Source: Chloroflexota bacterium (GTDB taxonomy: Bacteria > Chloroflexota > Anaerolineae > B4-G1). Taken from it: DNA of 9,171 bases. Below are positions 1-5,533 of this stretch, piece after piece; position 1 is the stretch's first letter, and each line of letters opens with the position of its first letter. Below the pieces are notes generated by a model, which was given only the letters and a program-made list of their open reading frames with translations, did no database searches and was not told the origin of the DNA. Location: positions 1-9,171 of the forward strand of contig QMOE01000057.1 in NCBI GenBank assembly GCA_003648125.1, in the 5' to 3' direction. A program made the translations under genes and the position numbers.

Positions 1-1
1 C

Positions 2-406
2 GTCACGCCGCAGCAGGTGACGCAGTTGATACAAGAATTCGCGCAAGCGACAGCCATCTACCGCCGGGCGGGAGGTATTCACGGTGCAGCACTGGCCGCA
101 GGAGAGCAGATATTCTGTACGGCGGAAGATATTGGCCGCCACAACGCGCTCGATAAAATCGCCGGCATCTGTCTGCGGCGGGGACTCGCTATGCCGGGCA
201 GCGTTCTGCTCACCAGCGGACGTGTCAGTTCCGAGATGGTGAACAAAATGGCGCGGATGGGAATCCCTGTCGTCATCTCCCACACCTCACCGACCTCGCT
301 TTCGGTTCAATTGGCGCAAGAGTGGGATATCACATTGATCGGCTACACGCGGCGGCGCACTTTCCGCGTCTACACGGGTAAAGAGCGGATAGCCGCGCCG
401 GAGTGA
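2..406 (+). CDS. fdhD: FdhD, formate dehydrogenase accessory sulfurtransferase (5'-truncated by window edge)
   Basis: FdhD passes sulfur from a cysteine desulfurase to the molybdenum/tungsten cofactor of formate dehydrogenase and is needed for that enzyme's activity in the cytoplasm. Only the C-terminal part is here: about 134 codons, open from base 2, against roughly 260-280 residues for a full protein. The visible family motifs run in order: 'GGIHGAAL', the hallmark 'EDIGRHNALDK' at bases 125-157, 'LLTSGRVSSEMV', 'GIPVVISHTSPTSLSVQLA' and the C-terminal 'TLIGYTRRRTFRVYTG'. The sulfur-carrying Cys-x-x-Cys loop would lie upstream of the window and cannot be checked. An internal ATG at base 17 exists but is not the real start, because the homologous reading frame continues to the edge. 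The stop codon lies just before the PIG-L gene, suggesting co-transcription. Formate dehydrogenase genes might be expected upstream. Confidence 0.93.
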   Translation, partial: VTPQQVTQLIQEFAQATAIYRRAGGIHGAALAAGEQIFCTAEDIGRHNALDKIAGICLRRGLAMPGSVLLTSGRVSSEMVNKMARMGIPVVISHTSPTSLSVQLAQEWDITLIGYTRRRTFRVYTGKERIAAPE

Positions 407-414
407 CCATCTCC

Positions 415-1179
415 ATGAAACCGTACCCTCACATCTATCTCTCCCCCCACTTGGACGACGTTGTTCTCTCGTGTGGGGGGCGCATCTGGCAGCAGGCGCA
501 GGCCGACGAGCGCGTGCTGGTGCTGACGGTCTTTGCCGGGACGCCGCCCCCAGACACACCGCTCTCCTCATTCGCTCAGGCGCTGCACGCGCTCTGGGAG
601 CAGCCAGGCGATGTGACAGCCGGGCGACGGAAGGAAGATCGGGCCGCGCTGGCTTTGCTGGGGGCTGATGTAGTGCATTGGCCCTACACCGATTGCATCT
701 ACCGCCAGTCCCCCGATGACGGCTTTCTCTACCCCAATTTGGAATCGCTATGGGAGGAGATAGACCCGCTGGAGGAAGGGCTGGTCGCAGAGTTGGCGGC
801 CCGGATAGCGGCGTTACCATTGCAACACGGGGGCACAATCTACGCCCCGTTGGGGGTCGGCCACCACGTGGATCATCAGATCGTGCACCGGGCGGCGCTG
901 GCCTCCGGGCATACACCCGCCTGCTACGATGATTTCCCCTATGCGGGGAATCAGCAGGCAAAGCCGACCACGCCAGGAGAGGGACGGTGGCAAGCCGAGT
1001 TGGTGCCGCTCTCCGAGGAAGCGGTAGATGCCAGGGTCGCTGCCATCGCCTGTTACCGTTCGCAGATCAGTTCCTTCTGGGCCGACGCGGCCGAGATGGC
1101 AACGGCGGTACGGGCTTTTGCGGAGCAAACCGGCGCCGGCAGGCCGGCGGAGCGGTACTGGAAACCTACGCGGCTTTAG
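415..1179 (+). CDS. PIG-L / LmbE family deacetylase
   Basis: This is a zinc-dependent de-N-acetylase of the PIG-L/LmbE superfamily, which usually removes an acetyl group from N-acetylglucosamine-type sugars or related glycoconjugates. From the ATG at 415 it has 254 residues, normal for the family. The first metal motif, 'SPHLDDVVLSCGG', supplies His12 and the Asp14-Asp15 pair; it is the 'HLDDV' variant of the classical HPDDE. The second metal motif is 'GVGHHVDHQIVH', with His150, His151, Asp153 and His154. There is no signal peptide, so it is probably cytoplasmic. A GTG at 403 overlaps the fdhD stop and would add four residues. I prefer the ATG because a GGAG lies at 400-403 and the GTG has no ribosome binding site. 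It follows fdhD with an 8-base gap, so it is probably co-transcribed, although no functional link is obvious. Its last 14 bases overlap the opposite-strand thioesterase gene. The substrate is unknown. Confidence 0.88.
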   Translation: MKPYPHIYLSPHLDDVVLSCGGRIWQQAQADERVLVLTVFAGTPPPDTPLSSFAQALHALWEQPGDVTAGRRKEDRAALALLGADVVHWPYTDCIYRQSPDDGFLYPNLESLWEEIDPLEEGLVAELAARIAALPLQHGGTIYAPLGVGHHVDHQIVHRAALASGHTPACYDDFPYAGNQQAKPTTPGEGRWQAELVPLSEEAVDARVAAIACYRSQISSFWADAAEMATAVRAFAEQTGAGRPAERYWKPTRL

Positions 1180-1558
1180 CCCTGGCTCTGGCGATGAATC
1201 GCTCCTCGTCAATGACGAACCGCTCGTGAGCCGCTTCCCCTATCCGCTCCACCTCATCCCACGCCTCGACGTGGAACTCTAACCGGCGTCCCTCCACCTT
1301 TAGCAGTTCGGCGCGGGCGCGGACGCGCATGCCCACCGGCGTGGCGGCCAGGTGGCGGACGTCAATCCGCCCGCCCACAGAGGTCTGGCCCGGCGGCAGG
1401 GGCCCTTTCAACGCCTGTACCGCCGCCCCCTCCATCAGTCCCACCAGCGCGGGCGTGCCGAAAACGGGCACCAATCCACTGCCCCAACGGGCAGCAGTGT
1501 CATCCTCGGTCACGACTTTTTCGATTTCACCCGTCAATCCGGGTATCAGTTCGTCCAT
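1166..1558 (-). CDS. FlK-like hotdog-fold acyl-CoA thioesterase
   Basis: A 130-residue single-domain protein of the thioesterase family that includes fluoroacetyl-CoA thioesterase FlK. Members hydrolyse acyl-CoA thioesters in the cytoplasm as hotdog dimers. The 'VFGTPALVGLMEGAA' segment gives Thr35 and Glu43, and 'IDVRHLAATPVG' gives His69. Their spacing equals that of the FlK catalytic triad Thr42-Glu50-His76 (all shifted by seven), so the active site looks complete. The C-terminal part, 'RRLEFHVEAWDEVERIGEAAHERFVID', matches the usual final strands. The gene starts three bases after the stop of the upstream membrane-protein gene, and its ribosome binding site GAGGTGA lies inside that gene's end, which points to translational coupling. 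Its stop lies within the last codons of the convergent PIG-L gene (14-base overlap), leaving no room for an intergenic terminator. True fluoroacetate detoxification is unlikely outside producers; a housekeeping acyl-CoA substrate is the safer guess. Confidence 0.85.
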   Translation of the reverse strand: MDELIPGLTGEIEKVVTEDDTAARWGSGLVPVFGTPALVGLMEGAAVQALKGPLPPGQTSVGGRIDVRHLAATPVGMRVRARAELLKVEGRRLEFHVEAWDEVERIGEAAHERFVIDEERFIARARAKAA

Positions 1559-1561
1559 TGC

Positions 1562-2872
1562 TCACCTCGTCAAAGCTGGGATGATAAATCTGAAAAGACA
1601 GTAAACGTCGAACGCTGCCAGTCCAGCAAAAAAGAGGCCCACGGCCCATGGGCGCATTTGCCGGGGCAAGCAGTCTGCCCACTTGCTTATTCCTAATGCA
1701 ACCGCTGTCCCAATAGGGATGAGGGCCGGGAAGAGGTAGCGGCCCTGGTGCTGCAAAAAGGTCAGGTTATAGCCCAGGTATTCGAGCAGGACAAGGAGAA
1801 AAGCGGCCAGAAGCAAAAGCAAAGCGGTGCGTTGGGTCGCGGTCAGCCGGGGGCGGCGCTTCTCGAACAGCCACCATAAAAAGCCAGCGAGCAAAAGAAC
1901 AGAGAGCAACGCCAGCGCCTGGTAGATGCGCGTCGGGAGCACCACGCCCATCCAGCCAAACTGGCCCCAAAAGCTCTGAAAAGTCCAGCGGGCCATGCGG
2001 CTCAACAGCCCGCCCCAGCCGTGGAGCGCCAGGTACTCGCCTGAGCGCATCTGCCCCGCGACAACCGCGTTGTGGTGCGCACCACCCGTCAGGTCGAGCC
2101 AGCCGTAGGTGAGGCCGTTGCGGATGAACCAGGGGGCAGCAAGTAACAGGGCCGGGAGGAACATCCAGGCCAGTTGTCCCAGCATCCACTTGTACGTCCG
2201 GCGCTCTTGCCGCCAGCGGAGCAGCAGCGCGAGCGCGGCTACCCCCAGGGCAGCGTAAACGGTCAGTTTGGTCAGCAACGCTGCCGCCAGCAGCAGCCCA
2301 ATCGGCCAGGGACGCTTGCAGCCCCCGCCGACGTAGATCGCCAATGCCCACAGTGCGCCACCCATCACCAGTTCCGCCAGCGCGTCATTCTCCACCCCGG
2401 CGGTCATCGCCACGTGCTGGGGGATAAAGGCGACGAAAGCCGCAGCTATCAGCGCCAGTTCGGGCCGCGTTGGAAAGATCGCCCGCACCACTCCAAAAAC
2501 GACCGCCAGCAGCCCGGCCCCGATCAGCACAGAGAGCAAGCGCAGCGGCAGCAGTGCGCCGTCAAAGAGCAAGTAGAGCGGGACCGCCAGCAGATAGTAG
2601 AGCGGCGGCTGGTGATCCTCGTACTCTACCGGGGCGACGGAGAGCTGCGGCGGAAAGTGCTCTGCTTTGAGTTGTTCCAGGTATTCAGGGTCGTAATCGC
2701 CCGGCTCGATGACCGGGAATCCCTTCCCCTCGGCCAGCGCGCGGATATAGTTGTAATGGGCCGGTTCGTCGGGAACCTGCCAGGGGGGTGTGAAGCCGGC
2801 ATAGAGGGCGCCAATCGCCACGTAAACGACGACGATGGTGACCAGTAGAACGTGCGAAAGACCCAGTTTCAT
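1562..2872 (-). CDS. Multi-pass membrane glycosyltransferase-like protein (GT-C / DUF2142-like)
   Basis: A 436-residue very hydrophobic protein with roughly ten or more membrane segments. After an N-terminal helix (about residues 6-26) comes an exterior loop '[21 protein letters not shown]' with the acidic pair Asp35-Glu36, then '[16 protein letters not shown]' (86-101), 'ENDALAEL' (161-168) and near the C-terminus '[11 protein letters not shown]' (376-386). The acidic first loop and HQPPLYY resemble the GT-C fold (PMT/ArnT, GT39), whose members transfer sugars from polyprenyl-phosphate donors on the outer membrane face. The late QGRYLFP motif is typical of DUF2142 proteins. Acceptor and donor are unknown. 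The ATG at 2872 is chosen because the hydrophobic helix follows directly. A start 12 codons upstream (2908) would lie inside the promoter. There is no Shine-Dalgarno site before 2872, and the predicted transcription start is almost at the ATG, suggesting a leaderless mRNA. It forms an operon with the thioesterase. Confidence 0.8.
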   Translation of the reverse strand: MKLGLSHVLLVTIVVVYVAIGALYAGFTPPWQVPDEPAHYNYIRALAEGKGFPVIEPGDYDPEYLEQLKAEHFPPQLSVAPVEYEDHQPPLYYLLAVPLYLLFDGALLPLRLLSVLIGAGLLAVVFGVVRAIFPTRPELALIAAAFVAFIPQHVAMTAGVENDALAELVMGGALWALAIYVGGGCKRPWPIGLLLAAALLTKLTVYAALGVAALALLLRWRQERRTYKWMLGQLAWMFLPALLLAAPWFIRNGLTYGWLDLTGGAHHNAVVAGQMRSGEYLALHGWGGLLSRMARWTFQSFWGQFGWMGVVLPTRIYQALALLSVLLLAGFLWWLFEKRRPRLTATQRTALLLLLAAFLLVLLEYLGYNLTFLQHQGRYLFPALIPIGTAVALGISKWADCLPRQMRPWAVGLFFAGLAAFDVYCLFRFIIPALTR

Positions 2873-2879
2873 ACGTGCT

Positions 2880-2908
2880 ATTGTACTCGCACAGAGGCCG
2901 ATTGACAA
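2880..2908 (-). promoter_or_regulatory. Leftward promoter for the GT-C/thioesterase operon
   Basis: On the minus strand there is a -35 element TTGTCA (2908-2903), a 17-base spacer, and a -10 element TACAAT (2885-2880), close to the housekeeping sigma consensus. The expected start point, about seven bases past the -10, is near 2873, directly next to the ATG at 2872. The transcript would then have practically no 5' leader, which agrees with the missing ribosome binding site. Its -35 shares five bases (2903-2907) with the -35 of the rightward promoter. Confidence 0.65.
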
Positions 2909-2918
2909 GCACCGTCAA
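2902..2918. promoter_or_regulatory. Possible operator dyad TTGAC-N7-GTCAA
   Basis: TTGAC at 2902-2906 and its inverted copy GTCAA at 2914-2918 are separated by seven bases. The dyad covers the -35 of the rightward promoter, part of its spacer, and the shared -35 of the leftward promoter. A dimeric regulator bound here would block both promoters. The arms are only five bases and one arm is the -35 itself, so chance is a real alternative. Confidence 0.25.
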
Positions 2919-2930
2919 AGATGTTATCAT
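2902..2930 (+). promoter_or_regulatory. Rightward promoter for the Thr/Pro-rich protein and M42 peptidase 1
   Basis: A consensus -35 TTGACA (2902-2907), a 17-base spacer and a -10 TATCAT (2925-2930) form a strong candidate sigma-70-type promoter. The start point would be near 2937, giving a leader of about 22 bases before the ATG at 2959, with a GGAG ribosome binding site at 2948-2951. The -35 overlaps that of the leftward promoter, so two polymerases could hardly bind both at once. Confidence 0.7.
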
Positions 2931-2958
2931 ATTACCGTCTGCACCACGGAGTTACCCA

Positions 2959-3498
2959 ATGCGCAATACGAGCGAGTGGCACCCTATCCATTGGGTGCTG
3001 GCCAGCATTATCCTTATGACCCTGCCATGCTACTGCATCGGTGCCTCGATGCTGGCGTTAAAGCCCAAAGCCAGGGAATCGGCACCGACCGCGACGCTGA
3101 CCGCATCACCCACGGCTACGCTCGTCCCAGAGACGGCCGAGCCAACGGAGACGCTCCCGCCGGTTCCCACTCAATGGTTCCCGCCCACACGCACACCAAC
3201 GCCGCAGGTCACCCCCACAGATACTCCAACGCTCACTGCCACGCCCACGCTCACCCCCACCAACACGTCCACTCTCACGCCGACCCTCACCGACACCGCC
3301 ACCCCAACCTCGACGTCAACTTGGACGCCTACTCCAACCGATACATCAACGCCTACGCTGACGCCGACCGACACGCTGATCCCGCCTACTGCTACATATA
3401 CGCCTATCACACCCACCGCTACATACACGCCTACCGCAACGCCTACTACGATCCCGCCTACGGCTACCCCTATCACCACTACGGCGGCGGGGCCTTAA
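2959..3498 (+). CDS. Membrane-anchored Thr/Pro-rich low-complexity protein
   Basis: A 179-residue hypothetical protein with two parts. Residues 12-34 form one hydrophobic segment ('[13 protein letters not shown]...'), most likely a signal anchor; the Cys24-x-Cys26 in it does not fit a lipobox. The rest, from about residue 44 to the end, is a degenerate repeat of Thr-Pro units ('TPTxTPT') with no globular sequence and no C-terminal sorting signal. Such stalks are common in secreted and surface proteins, where they act as extended, often glycosylated spacers; that role is inferred. The ATG at 2959 is chosen because GGAG lies seven bases upstream and a promoter is well placed. An in-frame start at 2875 would lie upstream of the promoter. 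The gene ends 30 bases before M42 peptidase 1, so the two are probably co-transcribed. The repetitive DNA keeps other frames open, but these look like artefacts of the repeat. Confidence 0.72.
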   Translation: MRNTSEWHPIHWVLASIILMTLPCYCIGASMLALKPKARESAPTATLTASPTATLVPETAEPTETLPPVPTQWFPPTRTPTPQVTPTDTPTLTATPTLTPTNTSTLTPTLTDTATPTSTSTWTPTPTDTSTPTLTPTDTLIPPTATYTPITPTATYTPTATPTTIPPTATPITTTAAGP

Positions 3499-3528
3499 CG
3501 ATGACTTTTATCACACAAGGAGCATCAC

Positions 3529-4578
3529 GTGGAAACTATTTCTCTACTAAAACAACTTTCGGAAGCCGGTGGCATCTCTGGTTTTGAAAAATCGGCCCGC
3601 GAACTCGTGCGCCAGACCTGGCAGCCTTTCGTGGACGAGATGCGCGAGGACAAAATAGGCAGTCTGATCGCCCTCAAGCGCGGGGACGGGGGCGAGCCGC
3701 GTCCCAAGTTGATGCTGGCGGCTCACCTGGATGAGATCGGGCTGATGGTGTCCGGCATCGAGAAAGGCTTTTTGCGCATCACCCGAGTCGGCGGGACTGA
3801 CCGGCGGGTGCTGCTGGGCCTCGAAGTGACCGTCCACGGCAAGCGCGATTTGCCCGGCATCGTCGCCACCCGCCCGCCCCACGTCCTGCCAGAGGAGGAG
3901 CGCAAGAAAGTTGTCCCCTGGGACAAACTCTTTGTGGACGTGGGCCTGCCGGCCCAAGAGGTCGAGCAGTTAGTCTCCATCGGCGACCTGATCTCTATCC
4001 AGCGCGAGATGGTGGAACTGCAAAACCATCGCGTGGCGGGCAAGGCGATGGATGACCGGGCCTGTGTGGCCATCGTGACGCTTGCGCTGGAACAACTCGC
4101 CGGTATGCGCCACACGTGGGACGTCCTTGCCGTGGCGACGGCGCAGGAGGAGACGGGGCTGAAGGGAGCCACCACCTCCGCTTACGGAGTAGCGCCGGAT
4201 TTAGCCGTGGCCCTGGATGTGGGCTTTGGCAGGCAACCGGGCGTCCCAGAAATAGATACCCTTCCCCTGAGCAAGGGGCCTTCCATTGGGATCGGGCCGA
4301 ACTTTCACCCGGGACTCTTGGCGCGGCTGAAGGAGACCGCCGAGGCTCACGAGATTCCATATCACATCGAGCCTACCCCCGGCCGCAGTGGCACCGACGC
4401 CTGGGCCATTCAGGTCACCCGCGAAGGGGTGCCCACATCTCTCGTTTCCCTCCCAATTCGCTACATGCACCAGCCGGTGGAGACGTTGGACGTGCAGGAT
4501 ATCGAGCGCACCGGGCGGCTGCTGGCGGCGTTCGTCGCCGGGCTGGAAGCGGATTTCCTGGAGAAAATAGCCCGGTAA
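3529..4578 (+). CDS. M42 family metallo-aminopeptidase (paralogue 1)
   Basis: A 349-residue enzyme of peptidase family M42 (TET/FrvX/CelM group), a cytoplasmic aminopeptidase that normally forms hollow dodecamers and trims peptides from the N-terminus using two metal ions. The full metal site is visible: His66 and Asp68 in 'AAHLDEIGLMV', the Asp175-Asp176 pair in 'GKAMDDRA', catalytic Glu207 and ligand Glu208 in 'TAQEETGLKGA', Asp230 in 'ALDVGF', and His314 in 'RYMHQPVE'. 'SGTDAWA' is the conserved late motif. The spacing matches Pyrococcus TET peptidases. After Asp230 the sequence is GRQPG rather than the usual GDTPG, so the nearby loop differs from paralogue 3. The GTG start has AAGGAG six bases upstream (3517-3522). 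It is the second gene of the unit driven by the promoter at 2902-2930. Substrate preference (acidic, basic or neutral N-terminus) cannot be read from sequence alone. Confidence 0.93.
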   Translation: METISLLKQLSEAGGISGFEKSARELVRQTWQPFVDEMREDKIGSLIALKRGDGGEPRPKLMLAAHLDEIGLMVSGIEKGFLRITRVGGTDRRVLLGLEVTVHGKRDLPGIVATRPPHVLPEEERKKVVPWDKLFVDVGLPAQEVEQLVSIGDLISIQREMVELQNHRVAGKAMDDRACVAIVTLALEQLAGMRHTWDVLAVATAQEETGLKGATTSAYGVAPDLAVALDVGFGRQPGVPEIDTLPLSKGPSIGIGPNFHPGLLARLKETAEAHEIPYHIEPTPGRSGTDAWAIQVTREGVPTSLVSLPIRYMHQPVETLDVQDIERTGRLLAAFVAGLEADFLEKIAR

Positions 4579-4643
4579 AGGTATGTTGTATGGGATTCCT
4601 GCACGACGGCCAACGCGAAACGAGGATGAGTTATCAGTGAAAA

Positions 4644-4672
4644 TGGGCATACCAGGTTCGATCGAGTATAAT
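4644..4672 (+). promoter_or_regulatory. Promoter of the toxin-antitoxin module
   Basis: A perfect -10 TATAAT at 4667-4672 is preceded, across a 17-base spacer, by TGGGCA (4644-4649), a four-of-six match to the -35 consensus. The start point would be near 4679, about 47 bases before the antitoxin ATG at 4726. It lies in the 147-base gap between M42 peptidase 1 and the antitoxin, which holds no other recognisable feature and no clear terminator. Type II modules normally repress this promoter themselves, but I see no convincing operator dyad. Confidence 0.5.
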
Positions 4673-4725
4673 ATCCGTCGAAACGATGGGCTGAGGAAGT
4701 GAGATTGGGTGTAGGAAGGAAGCTA

Positions 4726-5004
4726 ATGGAAGCTATTCGAGTCCAGCAAGTCATTGCAGAAGATGGCAAAGTGACAATCACAAATTTGCCTTACAGAAAG
4801 GGGCAAACCGTCCAGGTCATTTTGCTACTCGAACCCACGAGAGTCGTTCCACGTTCTCGCTTGACAGTACAACAATTACGACAATCGGGGCTGATTGGCT
4901 TGTGGAAGGATCGTAATGATATTCGAGATAGTTCTGCCTACGCCCGGCGGTTGAGGGAACAAGCACAGAAGCGTGGAGACATCAGCTATGATTTTGTTGG
5001 ATAG
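4726..5004 (+). CDS. VapB-like antitoxin of a VapBC-type module
   Basis: A 92-residue small protein that directly precedes and overlaps a PIN-domain toxin gene, the standard layout of type II toxin-antitoxin modules, in which the antitoxin binds and inhibits the toxin RNase. The N-terminal half ('VIAEDGKVTITNLPYRKGQTVQVILLLEP') resembles the beta-hairpin type N-terminus of several small antitoxins and ends as 'LPxxKGQxVxVIxL'. The C-terminal half ('SGLIGLWKDRNDIRDSSAYARRLREQAQKRGD') is charged and helical, as expected for the toxin-binding tail. The ATG at 4726 is chosen because AGGAAGGA lies just upstream (4713-4720); a GTG at 4699 would add nine residues without a good binding site. It overlaps the toxin start by 17 bases. 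GC content is visibly lower than in the flanking peptidase genes (25 of 60 bases in 4741-4800). The assignment rests mainly on context. Confidence 0.68.
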   Translation: MEAIRVQQVIAEDGKVTITNLPYRKGQTVQVILLLEPTRVVPRSRLTVQQLRQSGLIGLWKDRNDIRDSSAYARRLREQAQKRGDISYDFVG

Positions 5005-5384
5005 CGACATGATGATAGATTTGTTGCGCCAGTTATCCACCGGCAGTTGAGTGGCTCAACACCTTTGAAGACGATGAAGAGATAATCCTTCCCGGATATG
5101 TGGTGATGGAGCTGATTCAAGGTTGCAGAAACAAGATAGAACAAGAGAAATTGCAACGCGAGTTAGCGACTTACGGGATGATCTGGCCTTCACCTGATGA
5201 TTGTGATAGGGCACTCGGAGTTTTCGCACAGTATCGTCTCAGCCATAACGCTGGTTTGCTAGACGTACTGATTGGTCAGACGGCAGTGGCGCTCGACATA
5301 CCACTATGCACATTCAACCAAAAGCATTACCAGTTCGTACCAGGGTTGCAGACCGTTCAGCCCTACAAGAGAGGCAGCGAGTAA
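4988..5384 (+). pseudogene. VapC-like PIN-domain toxin, broken by a 1-base frameshift
   Basis: A PIN-domain ribonuclease toxin split over two frames. The frame starting at the ATG 4988 reads 'MILLDSDMMIDLLRQ' and then hits a TGA at 5048-5050 after 20 codons. Dropping one T at 5033/5034 lets the frame continue as 'YPPAVEWLNTFEDDEEIILPGYVV' and on to the stop at 5384, giving 131 residues, the usual VapC length. All acidic PIN residues are kept: Asp5, Glu41 in 'MELIQG', and Asp92 in 'AGLLDVLIGQTA'; 'TFNQKHYQFVPGL' is the typical C-terminal segment. The start overlaps the antitoxin end by 17 bases, a common coupling. The second fragment alone (from about 5100) lacks the first catalytic Asp and should be inactive. 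The sharp single lesion means a recent mutation or a sequencing error; programmed frameshifting is less likely, since there is no slippery heptamer. Confidence 0.8.
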
Positions 5385-5389
5385 TCACA

Positions 5390-5418
5390 TTGATGGCACT
5401 TTCTATGACGAATTTTAT
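5390..5418 (+). promoter_or_regulatory. Weak candidate promoter before M42 peptidase 2
   Basis: TTGATG (5390-5395) and TTTTAT (5413-5418) are separated by 17 bases, each matching four of six consensus positions. It is the best candidate I see in the 148 bases between the toxin remnant and M42 peptidase 2, and could drive the four-gene run downstream. If used, its start (near 5425) would lie inside the small ORF at 5393-5533 and exclude it. Weak matches like this are common by chance. Confidence 0.2.
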
Positions 5419-5533
5419 CTCTCCCCTTCTGACATCATCAGAGATAGAATGGGAGTACGAACAAACGCCGACTGCGCACGCCCTGGCGGAAAAGCGGGCG
5501 CGGTACGAAGAGAAAACGGAACAGGGGGATTGA
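5393..5533 (+). CDS. Possible small hypothetical protein (46 aa)
   Basis: A 46-codon ORF between the toxin remnant and M42 peptidase 2. I do not recognise a family. The translation has a mildly hydrophobic start ('MALSMTNFISPLL') and a charged, probably helical tail ('HALAEKRARYEEKTEQGD'). In favour of a real gene: it fills an otherwise empty gap, and its TGA overlaps the ATG of M42 peptidase 2 by one base (TGATG), a classical coupling arrangement. Against it: there is no clear ribosome binding site before the ATG at 5393 (a second ATG is at 5405), and short ORFs of this size are frequent by chance. It could also be the degraded end of a gene that arrived with the toxin-antitoxin insert. Confidence 0.3.
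   Translation: MALSMTNFISPLLTSSEIEWEYEQTPTAHALAEKRARYEEKTEQGD

Noticed and set aside
287..961. Long minus-strand ORF opposite the PIG-L gene
   Set aside because: It is Arg/Pro/Ala-rich as expected for the shadow of a high-GC gene, with no motif, while the plus frame carries clear PIG-L metal motifs.
2174..2848. Gln/Arg-rich plus-strand ORF opposite the GT-C gene
   Set aside because: It is a composition shadow of a hydrophobic membrane protein on the other strand and has no recognisable domain.
2870..2908. Upstream start (2908) for the GT-C-like protein
   Set aside because: The extra 12 codons overlap the -35 and -10 elements, are not hydrophobic or conserved-looking, and lack a ribosome binding site.
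3190..3470. Possible CRISPR or tandem-repeat array
   Set aside because: There are no identical repeat units with regular spacers. The pattern is a degenerate short-period coding repeat for Thr-Pro.
3171..3479. Open Gly/Val-rich reading frame on the minus strand through the Thr/Pro repeat
   Set aside because: It is the mirror of a low-complexity ACNCCN-type repeat that has few stop codons in any frame. There is no ribosome binding site and no recognisable protein.
2835..3587. Long His/Tyr/Asp-rich ORF in another plus frame across the Thr/Pro gene
   Set aside because: It starts inside the GT-C gene, runs through the promoter region and into M42 peptidase 1, and its composition comes from the same repeat read out of frame.
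4988..5384. Programmed ribosomal frameshift in the toxin gene
   Set aside because: There is no slippery heptamer or obvious stimulatory structure at 5030-5036, and VapC toxins are not known to be made this way. A mutation or sequencing error is simpler.
5272..5532. N-terminal extension of M42 peptidase 2 from base 5272
   Set aside because: The extension overlaps the toxin coding frame, has no similarity to M42 proteins, and a strong ribosome binding site precedes the ATG at 5533.
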